Assembly: GCF_023008405.1 (NCBI RefSeq)
Contig: NZ_CP095376.1
Location: forward strand, 10,024,501-10,088,500
Reading direction: 5' to 3'
Origin: Amycolatopsis sp. FBCC-B4732
GTDB taxonomy: Bacteria; Actinomycetota; Actinomycetes; Mycobacteriales; Pseudonocardiaceae
Length of the DNA stretch: 64,000 nt
Shown: piece by piece, positions 42,001 through 50,836 of the stretch
How the letters are laid out: each line of letters starts with the position of its first letter
Position numbering within the stretch: position 1 is the stretch's first letter
Made by a program: the position numbers and the translations under genes
The notes under the pieces: generated by a model
What the model was told of the DNA's origin: nothing
What the model saw: the letters and a program-made list of their open reading frames with translations, nothing else
Databases searched by the model: none

Positions 42001-44852
42001 TCCGGCGCGCCGACGCCGACCCGGGGAAGATCGCGTTCCTCTTCCCCGGGCAGGGCAGTCAGCGCCCCGGCATGCTCGCCGAGCTGTTCGTGCACTTCCC
42101 GGAGCTGGCCGAGCCGCTGAAGCTCGCCCCCGACGTCGCCGGGAAAGCGTTCCCGCCGCGGGTGTTCGACACCGGCGCCGACCAGGAGCAGGAGAAAGCC
42201 CTTACCGACACGCAGGTGGCGCAGCCCGCGCTCGGGCTCGTCGAAACCGCGGTCGCCCGGCTGCTGGCGCAGGTCGGTGTCCGTCCGGACTTCCTGGCCG
42301 GGCACAGCTACGGCGAGCTGGTCGCGCTGTCGGTCGCCGGCGCGTTCGACAGCGAGACGCTGCTGCGGCTCAGCCGGGCTCGCGCGCGGGCCATCGCCGA
42401 CGTCGCCGAGCCCGGCGCGATGGCCGCGGTCAAGGCACCGCGGGACGCGCTGACCGCCACCCTGATCGGCCCGGACGTCGTGGTGGCCAACCACAACGCG
42501 CCCGAGCAGGTCGTCCTCTCCGGCTCGGTGGCCGCGGTCGAACGCGCGATCCGGCGGCTGCGGGAGACCGGGTTCGCCGCCAAGCGGATCCCGGTCGCCT
42601 GCGCGTTCCACAGCCCGCTGGTCGCCGCCGCGGGCGACGTCTTCGCCGCGGCACTCGCCGGGGAGTCCGTCGTGGACCCGAAGCTGCCGGTGTGGGCGAA
42701 CCGCACCGCGGCGCCCTACGGCGACGACGTCAAGGCCGAACTCGCCGCCCAGATCGGCGCCCCGGTCCGGTTCCTCGACCAGATCGAGTCGATGTACGCG
42801 GCGGGCGCGCGGACGTTCGTCGAGGCCGGGCCCGGCCGGGTGCTGTCCCGGCTGGTCGCGGAGATCCTCGGCGACCGCCCGCACACCGTCGTCGCCTGCG
42901 GTCCCGGCCTCGACGGCTTCCTGGCCGCGTTGGCGGCGCTCGCCGCCGCCGGGGTCGACGTCCGCACCGATCGCCTCCGGCGCGCGCGGCCCCCGGCGCC
43001 TTCCCCCACCGCCTGGGCCGTGGACGGGCGCTCCGCCCGCGCACCCGGCGCCGAAGTCCCCGCTTTGCCCCCGGCCCGACGAATCCGGAGTACCGCCATG
43101 ACCCAGCCCGCTCCCGGCCGCGACCAGGCGGTCGTCGACTTCCTGCGCACCACTCGCGAACTCGTTGCGGCGCAACGGGAAGTGATGCTCGGCTACCTCG
43201 GCAGCACACCCGTCCCGGCGCCCGCGCCCGCGATCGCTCCGGCTCCGGTACCGGTGGTGCACGCGGAACCCGAACCGGAACCCGAACCGGTGGCCGAACC
43301 GCCGGCCGACGTCCTGGGCACGGTGATCGGCGTGATCAGCGAGCGCACCGGCTACCCGGCCGAGATGATCGCCGGTGACCTCGACCTCGAAGCCGACCTG
43401 TCGATCGACTCGATCAAGCGCACCGAAATCGCGGGCACGCTGCTGTCCCGGCTGGGGCTCCCGGCCGACGACCGGACCGACCAGCTCAGCCGCGACCGGA
43501 CGGCCGACGCGCTGACCGCGCACCTGGAGAGCTGGCTGAACCCCACGCCGGCGGCCACCGCGCCGACCCGGTACCGGCTCGACCGGGTGCCGGTGCCGCT
43601 CGACCCGGATCCCGCGCGGCTGCAGGGGAAGTCCGTCGCGGTGGTCGGTGACGACCCTGCCGTGGCGGCCGCGTTCGCCGCGGCCGGGGCGGCGGTCGTC
43701 GCCGGGGACGCGGACATCACCGTGCTCCTCGCCCGTGACCTGACGGACGTGTTCGCCCGGCTCAAGGCGCTGCGGGGGACCGTGCTCGTGGCGGCCGCGC
43801 CGGACGCGGTGCCGGGGCTGCGCGGCCTGGTCCGGTCCGCCGCGCTGGAACGCGACGGCGGCACCCGGCTCGTCGAGGTCACGCAGGACGTCGCCAAGGT
43901 GCTGGTCGACGAGGCCCTCAGCGACGGGCCGTCGGTGGTCGGGCACGACGACCGCGGTCGCTTCACGATCGAACCCCGGCCCGCCGGCCTCGGCTCGATC
44001 GCCTACTCCGGCGCCGGGCCGGGCGGCGGCGAACTCGCCGCGCTGGGCCTGGGCCCGGACTCCGTGGTCCTCCTGATCGGCGGCGCCCGCGGGATCACCG
44101 CCCGCGCGGCCGTCGCGTTCGCCGCCGCCGGCGGCCGGATCGAACTCGCCGGCCGCACGCCGTGGCCGGGCGAGCCGGACGACCTGCCCGCCGACCCCGC
44201 CGCGATGCGGGCGGTGCTGGCCGGGCGCGGGGGTTCGGTGGCCGACATCGAACGCCGGGTGCGGACCGTGCTGGCCCAGCGCGAGATCGGGCGCACGCTC
44301 GACGAGGTGCGCGCGGCCGGCGGCGACCCCGCCTACCGGTCGCTCGACGTGCGGGACCCCGAAGCCGTGCACCAGCTGGCCAAGGAGCTCGGCGGGCGGA
44401 TCGACGGCGTCGTGTTCGCCGCGGGCGTCATCGACGACAAGCTCATGGCGGACAAGGACGAGCGGTCGTTCCGGACCGTCTTCGAGACCAAAGTGGACGG
44501 GGCGCGCACCCTGCTCGCCGCGCTGGCGGAGACCGGCGCCGAGCCCGGGTTCGTCACCTTCTTCGGCAGCATCGCCGCGGTGCTCGGCAACCGCGGCCAG
44601 ACCGACTACGCCGCCGCGAACGACGCGCTGGAGTCGCTGGCGAGGACCTGCCCGGGCCGCGCGGTGACCGTCCACTGGGGACCGTGGGCCCCCGCGGCCG
44701 ACCACGGCGGCATGGTCTCGCCGGAGCTGGCGCGCGAGTACGAACGCCGGGACGTCGGCCTGCTCGACGCGGACGAGGGCGTCGCGGCGCTGCTGCGCGA
44801 ACTCGCCTACGGCACGGACCGCGCGGTGCTGTACACGGCGTCGTTGTGGTGA
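39078..44852 (+). CDS. Iterative lipid/polyketide synthase, ER-KS-AT-ACP-KR (PfaD domain fused to PfaA-like module)
   Basis: 1924 residues from ATG 39078. Domains: ~1-510 an FMN-type enoyl reductase of the PfaD/nitropropane-dioxygenase kind (QGPMTRVSDQPGFAAAVADA, FEGAECGGHVGPRPSFELW); ~519-960 ketosynthase with Cys699 (VDAACGSS), His834 (EAHGTGT) and His874 (IGHTKCA); ~984-1320 acyltransferase with Ser1077 (GHSYGE) and His1178; a Pro/Glu linker; one acyl carrier domain with Ser1445 (LSIDSIKR, the form seen in PUFA synthases); ~1655-1900 ketoreductase (LLIGGARGITA; FFGSIAAVLGN; TDYAAAND). All active sites are intact. Fusing the enoyl reductase at the N-terminus and having only one ACP differ from classical PUFA synthases. 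The stop overlaps the next start (GTGA). Confidence 0.85.
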   Translation: MAELVPPSHVRRLRCLGVGDPDAVAAVARGGGLGVLDGADPAAVALVAARVRVPYAVRTDGPLPAGAAFAVRTKAPWAGALAEVGDVTTAAEALRGGALGLVARGGELSDFVLLQQLLSIFDVPVWGTVAGPRTAVGALAGGAAGVVTKSTVELNAVESDVRRITGAAVPAVPPPDRLLRTLGTALPVVQGPMTRVSDQPGFAAAVADAGGFPFVAVATANGARTTELLSRTAELLGDRPWGAGILGFVPDDLRAAQLAAIRAARPRCVLIAGGKPGQARALEAEGIATFVHVPSPILLGQYLDAGVRRFVFEGAECGGHVGPRPSFELWEEQLAVLGAAKDVEVLFAGGIHDARSAAVVRAMAAPLDAVGVLMGTAYLFTEEAVTHGAITDLFQRRAIEAGTTVTLETAPGHRTRCLPSPYTAEFEQVKANLRDVPAQEAWQRLEELNTGRLRVASKGVRHGGVVVDEETQLAEGMFMAGEVAVLRDRRTTIAQLHREVTAGKPFTRLEEPVPAEATGDIAVIGMACTFPGAPDLEAFWSNILRGEDAVTEVPPERWDPEVYFGQSTSKWGGFLPPVAVDPLDFGIPPSAMGSIDPAQLVSLETARRALEDAGYAGRDFDRERTSVVFGAEAGGDLANAGTLRSLLDGYLDEVPPELLAQLPEPTEDTFPGTLANVISGRIANRLDLGGANYTVDAACGSSLAALDLATKELRAGTSELVLCGAVDLHNGIHDYLMFTSAGALSPTGRCRPFDAAADGIALGEGVACLVLKRLADAERDGDRIYAVVKGVGAASDGKALGLTAPRPEGQYRALERAYRDAGVSPVDVGLVEAHGTGTVVGDATELRTLTGFFADAGAAPGSCVLGSVKSQIGHTKCAAGLAGLIKAALSLWHEVVPPTLHLSRPNAAWDPAASPFTFTTAARPWAEPARLAGVSAFGFGGTNFHAVLGAGPVAPDRSHGPRDWSEGAEKALAGIRRADADPGKIAFLFPGQGSQRPGMLAELFVHFPELAEPLKLAPDVAGKAFPPRVFDTGADQEQEKALTDTQVAQPALGLVETAVARLLAQVGVRPDFLAGHSYGELVALSVAGAFDSETLLRLSRARARAIADVAEPGAMAAVKAPRDALTATLIGPDVVVANHNAPEQVVLSGSVAAVERAIRRLRETGFAAKRIPVACAFHSPLVAAAGDVFAAALAGESVVDPKLPVWANRTAAPYGDDVKAELAAQIGAPVRFLDQIESMYAAGARTFVEAGPGRVLSRLVAEILGDRPHTVVACGPGLDGFLAALAALAAAGVDVRTDRLRRARPPAPSPTAWAVDGRSARAPGAEVPALPPARRIRSTAMTQPAPGRDQAVVDFLRTTRELVAAQREVMLGYLGSTPVPAPAPAIAPAPVPVVHAEPEPEPEPVAEPPADVLGTVIGVISERTGYPAEMIAGDLDLEADLSIDSIKRTEIAGTLLSRLGLPADDRTDQLSRDRTADALTAHLESWLNPTPAATAPTRYRLDRVPVPLDPDPARLQGKSVAVVGDDPAVAAAFAAAGAAVVAGDADITVLLARDLTDVFARLKALRGTVLVAAAPDAVPGLRGLVRSAALERDGGTRLVEVTQDVAKVLVDEALSDGPSVVGHDDRGRFTIEPRPAGLGSIAYSGAGPGGGELAALGLGPDSVVLLIGGARGITARAAVAFAAAGGRIELAGRTPWPGEPDDLPADPAAMRAVLAGRGGSVADIERRVRTVLAQREIGRTLDEVRAAGGDPAYRSLDVRDPEAVHQLAKELGGRIDGVVFAAGVIDDKLMADKDERSFRTVFETKVDGARTLLAALAETGAEPGFVTFFGSIAAVLGNRGQTDYAAANDALESLARTCPGRAVTVHWGPWAPAADHGGMVSPELAREYERRDVGLLDADEGVAALLRELAYGTDRAVLYTASLW

Positions 44853-47800
44853 GCCAGGAGCCGGTGGCGATCGTCGGGCTGGGCGTGTTCCTGCCCGGAG
44901 CGTCCACTGTGGACCAGTACTGGCGGAACCTGGTGGCGGGCACCGACGCCGTCACCGAGATCCCGCCGCACCGCCGCGACCCCGCGTTCCACGGCCACGG
45001 CGGCAGCGCGCCCGACCGGACCCACGGCCGCCGCGGCGGCTTCACCGCGGAGACCCTGGACTTCGACCCGGTCGCGCACGGCGTGCCGCCGACGTCGCTC
45101 GAGGGCACCGAGCCGGACCAGCTGACGGCGCTGGCCGTCGCGGTGGCGGCGGTCGGGGACGCCGGCGGTCTCGGCCGGCTCGGCGACCCCGAGCGGATCG
45201 GCGTCGTGCTCGGCCGCGGCGGGTACCTTTCGCCCGGGCTGCAGGGCTTCGACCAGCGCGTCCGCACCGTCCGGCAGATCACCCGCACGGTCGGCGAGCT
45301 GCTGCCTTCGGCCGGCCAAGACGTCCTCGACCGGCTGCGGACCGCGTTGCTGGAACCCCTCGGCGAGTTCCGGCCGGAGACCGCGGCCGGGCTGGTGCCG
45401 AACCTCGCCGCGGCCCGCGTCGCGAACCGGCTCGACCTCGGCGGCCCGGCGTACACGGTGGACGCCGCGTGCGCGTCCTCGCTGGTCGCGGTCGACCAGG
45501 CGATCGGCGAGCTGACCCGCGGCCGCTGCGACGCCGTGCTGGCCGGCGGGGCGCACCAGACGCAGGACGACACGCTGTGGGCGCTGTTCACCCAGCTCGG
45601 CGCGCTGTCGCCGAGCCAGCGGATCAGCCCGCTCTCCCGCGCCGCCGACGGCCTGCTCATCGGCGAGGGCACCGCGATCGTCGTGCTCAAGCGGCTGGCC
45701 GACGCCCGCCGCGACGGCGATCGCGTGTACGCCGTGATCCGCGGCAGCGGCACGTCGAGCGACGGGCGGGGCGCGAGCCTGCTCAGCCCGTCCGTCGCCG
45801 GGCAGACCCTCGCCCTGCGGCGCGCGTGGGACGGGCTGGACCCGGCGGAGATCGGCCTGCTCGAAGCGCACGGCACGGCCACGCCCGCGGGCGACGCCGC
45901 CGAGCTGACCACCGTCGCCGACGTCTTCGGCCAGGCGAGCGAGTCGCGATCGGTGATCGGCTCGGTCAAGTCGATGATCGGGCACACGCTGCCGACCGCC
46001 GGGGTCGCCGGGCTCGTCAAGGTCGCGCTCGCGCTGCACCACGGGGTCCTGCCGCCGACGCTGCACTGCGCCGACCCGAACCCGCTGCTGGACAAGACCC
46101 GGTTCCGGGTGCTGGCCGAGGCCGAGCCGTGGGGTGACCTGCCGCGCGTGGCCGCGGTCAACGCCTTCGGCTTCGGCGGGGTGAACGCGCACGTCGTGCT
46201 CGAAGCCGCGGACCCGGCGCCGAAGCGGCGGGTCCGCGTCGACGAGCCGGAACGCGTGCTGCGGCTGGCCGCGGCGACGCCGGAAGCGCTGCTGGAGCAG
46301 CTCGACGAGCCCGGCGGGGGCGACGGGCCCTGCCGGCTCGGGATCGTCGGCGCGGACGAGCGCAAGCTGGCCACGGCCCGCCGCGTGCTCGCGAAGGTGA
46401 CGGCCGAAGGCCGGTCGTGGCACGGCGGTGGCGACGTCTGGTGCAGCCTCGACCCGTTGCTGCCGGGCGGGAAGACCGCCTTCCTCTACCCGGGCCTGGA
46501 GGCCGGCGCCGAGCCGCGCCTCGACGACGTGGCCGGGCACTTCGGCCTCGACCGTCCACAGTGGTCGACGGCGACCGTGCCCGCGCGGGCCACCAGCGTG
46601 TCGTCGACCGGGCTGCTGCTCGACCACGCCCTGCGGCGGCTGGGGATCCGCCCGGACGCGCTCGCCGGGCACAGCGCGGGCGAGTGGACGGCCATGCAGG
46701 CCGCCGGGATGTACCGGGCCGAGCCGGACCTGCTGGAGCGGTACTGGCCCGGCGGGTTCGAGCTGCCCGAAGCGGACTACCTGGTGCTGGGCTGCGCTGC
46801 CGCGCGGGTGACCGAGCTGCTCCCCGGCGACCTCGTGATCTCGCACGAGAACGCCGCGCGGCAGACCATCGTGTGCGGCCCGCCGGACGCCGTCGCGGAG
46901 TTCGCGGTGACCTGCCGCGGGCTCGGCATCGTGGCCCGGACGCTGCCGTTCCGGTCCGGCTTCCACACGCCGCTGCTGGAACCGCACCTCGCGCCGTTCG
47001 CGCGGCTGGTCGCGGACCTGGACCTGCTGGCGCCGGCGGTGCCGGTGTGGTCGGCGACGACGGCGCGGCCGTACCCGTCGGCCGCGGCCGACGTCCGCCG
47101 GCTCTACCTCGACCACCTGCTGCGCCCGGTCCGGTTCCGGCAGCTGACCGAGGCGCTGCACGACGCCGGGTTCCGGGCGTTCGTGCAGGTCGGCGCCGGG
47201 CAGCTCGGCTCGTTCGTCACCGACACCCTCGGCGAGCGGCGGCACCTGGTCGTCGCGGCCGCATCCGGCACCCGGCCCGGGCTCGCGCAGCTGCGGCGGG
47301 TCGCGACCGCGTTGTGGACCGAGGGCGGCGACCCCGACTTCGCGGCGCTGGAACCGCGGCGGATCCGGCTCAACACCGGGAAACCCCTGCTGTCGCTGGG
47401 GGAATCTGCCCGCGGACTGCTGGACACCGCGGCGCCGCCGGAGCTGCCGGCGGGCGTGCCGGACGCGATCGTGGCCGAGTTCACCGCGCTGCTCACCGAA
47501 ACCCGCCGGACCGCGGCGGACGTCGTCGCGGCGGCCGCGCGCCGGCGGGTCGAGTCCACTGTGGACGTCTCGCTCGACGCGATGCCGTACCTGCGCGACC
47601 ACCGGTTCTTCCGGCAGCGCGACGGCTGGCCCGACGAGGCCGACTTCCGGCCGGTGGTGCCCGCGACGACGCTGGTCGACCTCGCCTGCCGGGCCGTCGA
47701 ACGCACCTGGCCGGGCACGAAGGCGGTGGCCGTGCGGGACGCGGTGTTCTCGCGCTGGCTGATCGCCTCGCCCGCCCGGCGGGTGCCGTTGTCGCTGAGC

Positions 47801-48682
47801 CGCGAGGGCGACCGCGTCACCGTCGAGATCGGACCGTACGCGCTGCTGACCGTCGAGGTCGGAGTGTTCGCTCCACCGCCGTCGCGGGCCGCCGTGCCCG
47901 GGCCGGAGACCGCGCCGCCGTTGAGCGCGGCCGAGATCTACGAGCGGCGCGAGATGTTCCACGGCCCGGCGTACCAGGGCCTGGCCCGGCTGACCGGCCT
48001 CGGCGAGCAGCACATCCGCGGCGAACTGGTCGTGCCGTCCGCGCCCGGCGGGCTGCTCGACAACGTCGGCCAGCTGCTCGGCTGCTGGCTGATGGCGACC
48101 CGGTCCGACGACCTCCTCGCGTTCCCGCGCTCGATCGGCAGGCTCACCTGGCACGGGCCGGAACCCGGGCCGGGGACGCGGCTGGAGTGCCTGGTGCGCG
48201 TCCGGCTGCCGCGGCCCGAGGTCCTCGAGATGGACGCCGAGCTGGTGCGGGACGGGCAGGTGCTGGCGAGCATCGAAGGCTGGCGGGACGTGCGGTTCCC
48301 GTGCGACCGCGCGGCCCACCGCGTCTACGCCTTCCCCGCGGAGAACCTGCTGTCCGAACGGCGGGAGGACGGCTCGGTCGCGGTCACCGACCGCTGGCCG
48401 ACGGTCGCCGCGCGGGACATCTACGCCGGGATCTACCTCAGCGCGGAGGAACGGGCCGAGTTCGCCGCCGTGCCCCCGCGGCAGCAGCGCGGCTGGCTGC
48501 TGCGGCGCATCGCCGCCAAGGACGCCGTCCGGGCCCGGCTCGCCGAACCCGTGTACCCGGCGGAAATCCGCGTCCACGACGACGGCACGGTGTCCGGCAG
48601 GCACCGGGACCTGCCGAGTTCCGCCGTCACGGTCGAGCTGACCGGGGAGACCGCCATCGCACACCACAGGAGCACGCCATGA
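44849..48682 (+). CDS. Iterative lipid/polyketide synthase, KS-AT-DH with PPTase-like C-terminus
   Basis: 1277 residues from GTG 44849. Domains: ~1-450 ketosynthase with Cys208 (VDAACASS), His341 (EAHGTAT) and the later IGHTLPTAG; ~540-870 acyltransferase with Ser609 (GHSAGEW) and FRSGFHTPLLEPHL; ~890-1160 double-hotdog dehydratase with His918 (PYLRDHRFF) and Asp1071 (LLDNVGQLLG); ~1170-1277 a segment resembling a 4'-phosphopantetheinyl transferase (YLSAEERAEF, Trp1216-LLRRIAAKDAVR with Lys1224). The PPTase-like part looks short, so its activity is doubtful. It complements the first subunit by adding dehydration. Its stop overlaps the ACP start (ATGA). Confidence 0.8.
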   Translation: MSQEPVAIVGLGVFLPGASTVDQYWRNLVAGTDAVTEIPPHRRDPAFHGHGGSAPDRTHGRRGGFTAETLDFDPVAHGVPPTSLEGTEPDQLTALAVAVAAVGDAGGLGRLGDPERIGVVLGRGGYLSPGLQGFDQRVRTVRQITRTVGELLPSAGQDVLDRLRTALLEPLGEFRPETAAGLVPNLAAARVANRLDLGGPAYTVDAACASSLVAVDQAIGELTRGRCDAVLAGGAHQTQDDTLWALFTQLGALSPSQRISPLSRAADGLLIGEGTAIVVLKRLADARRDGDRVYAVIRGSGTSSDGRGASLLSPSVAGQTLALRRAWDGLDPAEIGLLEAHGTATPAGDAAELTTVADVFGQASESRSVIGSVKSMIGHTLPTAGVAGLVKVALALHHGVLPPTLHCADPNPLLDKTRFRVLAEAEPWGDLPRVAAVNAFGFGGVNAHVVLEAADPAPKRRVRVDEPERVLRLAAATPEALLEQLDEPGGGDGPCRLGIVGADERKLATARRVLAKVTAEGRSWHGGGDVWCSLDPLLPGGKTAFLYPGLEAGAEPRLDDVAGHFGLDRPQWSTATVPARATSVSSTGLLLDHALRRLGIRPDALAGHSAGEWTAMQAAGMYRAEPDLLERYWPGGFELPEADYLVLGCAAARVTELLPGDLVISHENAARQTIVCGPPDAVAEFAVTCRGLGIVARTLPFRSGFHTPLLEPHLAPFARLVADLDLLAPAVPVWSATTARPYPSAAADVRRLYLDHLLRPVRFRQLTEALHDAGFRAFVQVGAGQLGSFVTDTLGERRHLVVAAASGTRPGLAQLRRVATALWTEGGDPDFAALEPRRIRLNTGKPLLSLGESARGLLDTAAPPELPAGVPDAIVAEFTALLTETRRTAADVVAAAARRRVESTVDVSLDAMPYLRDHRFFRQRDGWPDEADFRPVVPATTLVDLACRAVERTWPGTKAVAVRDAVFSRWLIASPARRVPLSLSREGDRVTVEIGPYALLTVEVGVFAPPPSRAAVPGPETAPPLSAAEIYERREMFHGPAYQGLARLTGLGEQHIRGELVVPSAPGGLLDNVGQLLGCWLMATRSDDLLAFPRSIGRLTWHGPEPGPGTRLECLVRVRLPRPEVLEMDAELVRDGQVLASIEGWRDVRFPCDRAAHRVYAFPAENLLSERREDGSVAVTDRWPTVAARDIYAGIYLSAEERAEFAAVPPRQQRGWLLRRIAAKDAVRARLAEPVYPAEIRVHDDGTVSGRHRDLPSSAVTVELTGETAIAHHRSTP

Positions 48683-48969
48683 CCACCGACCACGCGTCCG
48701 CGACGTTCGACGTCGTCGCCGAGCTGCTCGCCGAGCTCGTCGGCGACGCCGAGGTACTCGGCATCGAGATCACGCCCGACACGACGTTCCACGAGGACCT
48801 GCAGCTGGAGAGCATCGACCTGGTGACCTTCGCGAGCATCCTCGCCGAGCACTTCGGCGCCGACGTCAACCTCGCCGAACACCTGGCGGAGAAGGACCTC
48901 GACGACGTCATCGGCCTGACCGTCGGCGACATCGCCCGGTTCGTGGGGGAGCGCACGTGCCCACGATGA
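48679..48969 (+). CDS. Stand-alone acyl carrier protein
   Basis: 96 residues from ATG 48679. The phosphopantetheine site is Ser45 in HEDLQLESIDLVTF, within an ordinary acidic four-helix carrier fold. In this operon a second, free carrier may hand the finished chain to the hydrolase or glycosyltransferase, or prime the synthase. Overlaps on both sides (ATGA with the synthase; 13 bp with the hydrolase) show tight co-expression. Confidence 0.85.
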   Translation: MTTDHASATFDVVAELLAELVGDAEVLGIEITPDTTFHEDLQLESIDLVTFASILAEHFGADVNLAEHLAEKDLDDVIGLTVGDIARFVGERTCPR

Positions 48970-49733
48970 CCGTCAACGGGCTGCGCACGAACGTGCAGCT
49001 CGTCCCCGCCGGCGGCACCGAGACCGTGGTGTTCCTGCACGGCATGGGCACCGACAGCCTGGCCAGCTTCTACCTGACGCTGGCGCCGCCGGTCGCGGCC
49101 GCGGGCATCGACGTGATCAGCTACGACCTGCGCGGGCACGGCAAGACCGAGCGCCCGGTGCACGGGTACACGCTCGGGGACTTCGTCGCCGACCTCGACG
49201 ACCTGCTGGTGCAGCTGGCCGTCGACCGGCCGGTGCACCTGGTGGGCAACAGCTTCGGCGGCACGCTCGCCTACAGCTACGCCGTGGCGAACCCTTCGCG
49301 GGTCCGCAGCATCGTGTGCATCGAGTCCGAGCCGGCGACCGAGGTGTGGGCGGGCAAGATGAGCGAGATCCTCGCGCACACCATGCGGTTCCTGCAGGTC
49401 GAGGAGAGCTTCGACTGGATCGAGGCGAACTTCAGCGCACACCACCGGCGGCTGGCGCGGCTGGCGGCCGAGCGGATCACCTCGACGAAGATGGCCGAGG
49501 AGGTGCCGCTCGGGCCGTTGCTGACGTGGGACCAGGTGGCGGCGATCGGCTGCCCGGTGCTGTCCATCCTGGGCAGTCACGGCTACCAGGCCGACGACCT
49601 CGAAGCCTTGACGTCGTTGCTGCCGAACGGTGAGCTGCACGTCTTCGAGGGGCAGGGGCACTCGGTGCTGGTGGAGCAGCACCGCGAGGTGCGCGAGCTG
49701 GTGCTCAAGTGGATCGATCGGCACGCGGCGTGA
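48957..49733 (+). CDS. Alpha/beta-hydrolase (possible chain-release or editing enzyme)
   Basis: 258 residues from GTG 48957, supported by GGGGAG 5 nt upstream (ATG 48966 is the alternative). The oxyanion HGMG is at 28-31, the nucleophile Ser99 in GNSFGG, the charge-relay acid in the ILGSHGYQADDLEAL region and His235 in GQGHSVLVEQ. It is compact, with a short lid. Position after the ACP suggests a thioesterase-like release of the lipid chain; an ester- or lactone-hydrolase role is possible. Confidence 0.75.
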   Translation: MPTMTVNGLRTNVQLVPAGGTETVVFLHGMGTDSLASFYLTLAPPVAAAGIDVISYDLRGHGKTERPVHGYTLGDFVADLDDLLVQLAVDRPVHLVGNSFGGTLAYSYAVANPSRVRSIVCIESEPATEVWAGKMSEILAHTMRFLQVEESFDWIEANFSAHHRRLARLAAERITSTKMAEEVPLGPLLTWDQVAAIGCPVLSILGSHGYQADDLEALTSLLPNGELHVFEGQGHSVLVEQHREVRELVLKWIDRHAA

Positions 49734-50836
49734 AGTTCCTGCTGGTCGTCCCGCCGCTGGCCGGGCACGTGGCGCCGTTGCTCGGGGTGGCTTCGGTGCT
49801 GGAGGCGCGGGGGCACTCCGTGGCCTGGTGCGGCCCGGTGCCCGCACTGTCCACAGTGGTCCCCGGCCGGGTCTTCCCGGCCGGGGACTCCGCGCCGTTC
49901 TCGCTGGCGCTTCGGCCACCGGAGCTGCGCGGGTTCGCGGCGCTGAAGTACCTGTGGGAGTCCTACCTGGTGCCATTGGCGGACGCGATGGTGCCCGGCG
50001 TGCTGGCGGCCGTCGCCGTGTTCGAGCCGGACGTCGTCGTGGTGGACCAGCAGGCGATGGCGGGCGCCCTGGTGGCCGCGCGGTGCGGGCTGCCGTGGGC
50101 GACGTCGGCGTCGACGTCGACCGAGCTGGCCGACCCGCTGGGCTCGCTGCCGAAGATCGCGTCCTGGGTGGACGACCTGCAGGCGGGGTTGCGCGCCCGG
50201 CACGGCGTGCTGCTCGGCGACCTGAGGTTCTCTCCGCACCTGGTGCTGGCGTTCACGACCCGGGCACTGGCCGGCGAATCCCGGCTGGCGGTGCCGGTGT
50301 CCTACGTCGGCCCGGCGCTGCCTTCAGCGCCCGGTGAGTGGTCCCCTGTGGACGATCGGCCGCTGGTCGTGGTGACGCTGGGGACGTCGAACGCGGCGGC
50401 CGGGGCGCGGTTCCTCGCCGAGAGCGTGGACGCGCTGGCCGGGATGCCGGACGTGCAGGGGCTGGTGGTGGATCCCTCCGGGCGCCTGATCAGTGAAAGT
50501 GTCGCGCTGGCCCGGCGGATCCCGCAGGTGGCGGTGTTCGCGCGCGCGTCGGTGGTGGTCTGCCACGGCGGGCACAACACGGTGTGTGAAGCGCTTTCCG
50601 CCGGGGTCCCGCTGGTGGTGGCACCGATCCGGGACGACCAGTCGATGCTGGCCCAGCAGGTGGTCACGGCGTCGGCGGGCGTGCGGGTGCGGTTCGACCG
50701 TGCGAAGGCGGGCGATCTCCGGCGGGCGATCGAAGCGGCCGGGGAGTACCGGCCTGGGGCCGAGGAGATCCGGGAGTCGTTCGAGGCCGCGGGTGGCGCG
50801 GAGGAAGCGGCAACCCACCTGGAGGCACTGGGTTAG
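49730..50836 (+). CDS. Glycosyltransferase, GT1/MGT family
   Basis: 368 residues from GTG 49730 (GTGA overlap). GT-B fold: N-terminal acceptor domain opening FLLVVPPLAGHVAPLLGVAS, C-terminal donor domain with VTLGTSNAAAGARFLAESV and the nucleotide-sugar motif CHGGHNTVCEAL (His279 region) followed by PLVVAPIRDDQ. This family glycosylates macrolides, glycolipids and other natural products from NDP-sugars. No sugar biosynthesis genes are adjacent, so a common NDP-sugar is likely. Its stop overlaps the convergent permease stop by 4 bp. Confidence 0.85.
   Translation: MKFLLVVPPLAGHVAPLLGVASVLEARGHSVAWCGPVPALSTVVPGRVFPAGDSAPFSLALRPPELRGFAALKYLWESYLVPLADAMVPGVLAAVAVFEPDVVVVDQQAMAGALVAARCGLPWATSASTSTELADPLGSLPKIASWVDDLQAGLRARHGVLLGDLRFSPHLVLAFTTRALAGESRLAVPVSYVGPALPSAPGEWSPVDDRPLVVVTLGTSNAAAGARFLAESVDALAGMPDVQGLVVDPSGRLISESVALARRIPQVAVFARASVVVCHGGHNTVCEALSAGVPLVVAPIRDDQSMLAQQVVTASAGVRVRFDRAKAGDLRRAIEAAGEYRPGAEEIRESFEAAGGAEEAATHLEALG

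Noticed and set aside
39063..44705. Very long open frame on the minus strand opposite the first synthase
   Set aside because: Arg/Gly/Ala-rich text without motifs; it exists because GC-rich coding DNA rarely gives stops in the antisense frame. The plus-strand frame has complete catalytic domains.
44807..48667. Long minus-strand frame opposite the second synthase
   Set aside because: Antisense shadow with no recognisable domain.
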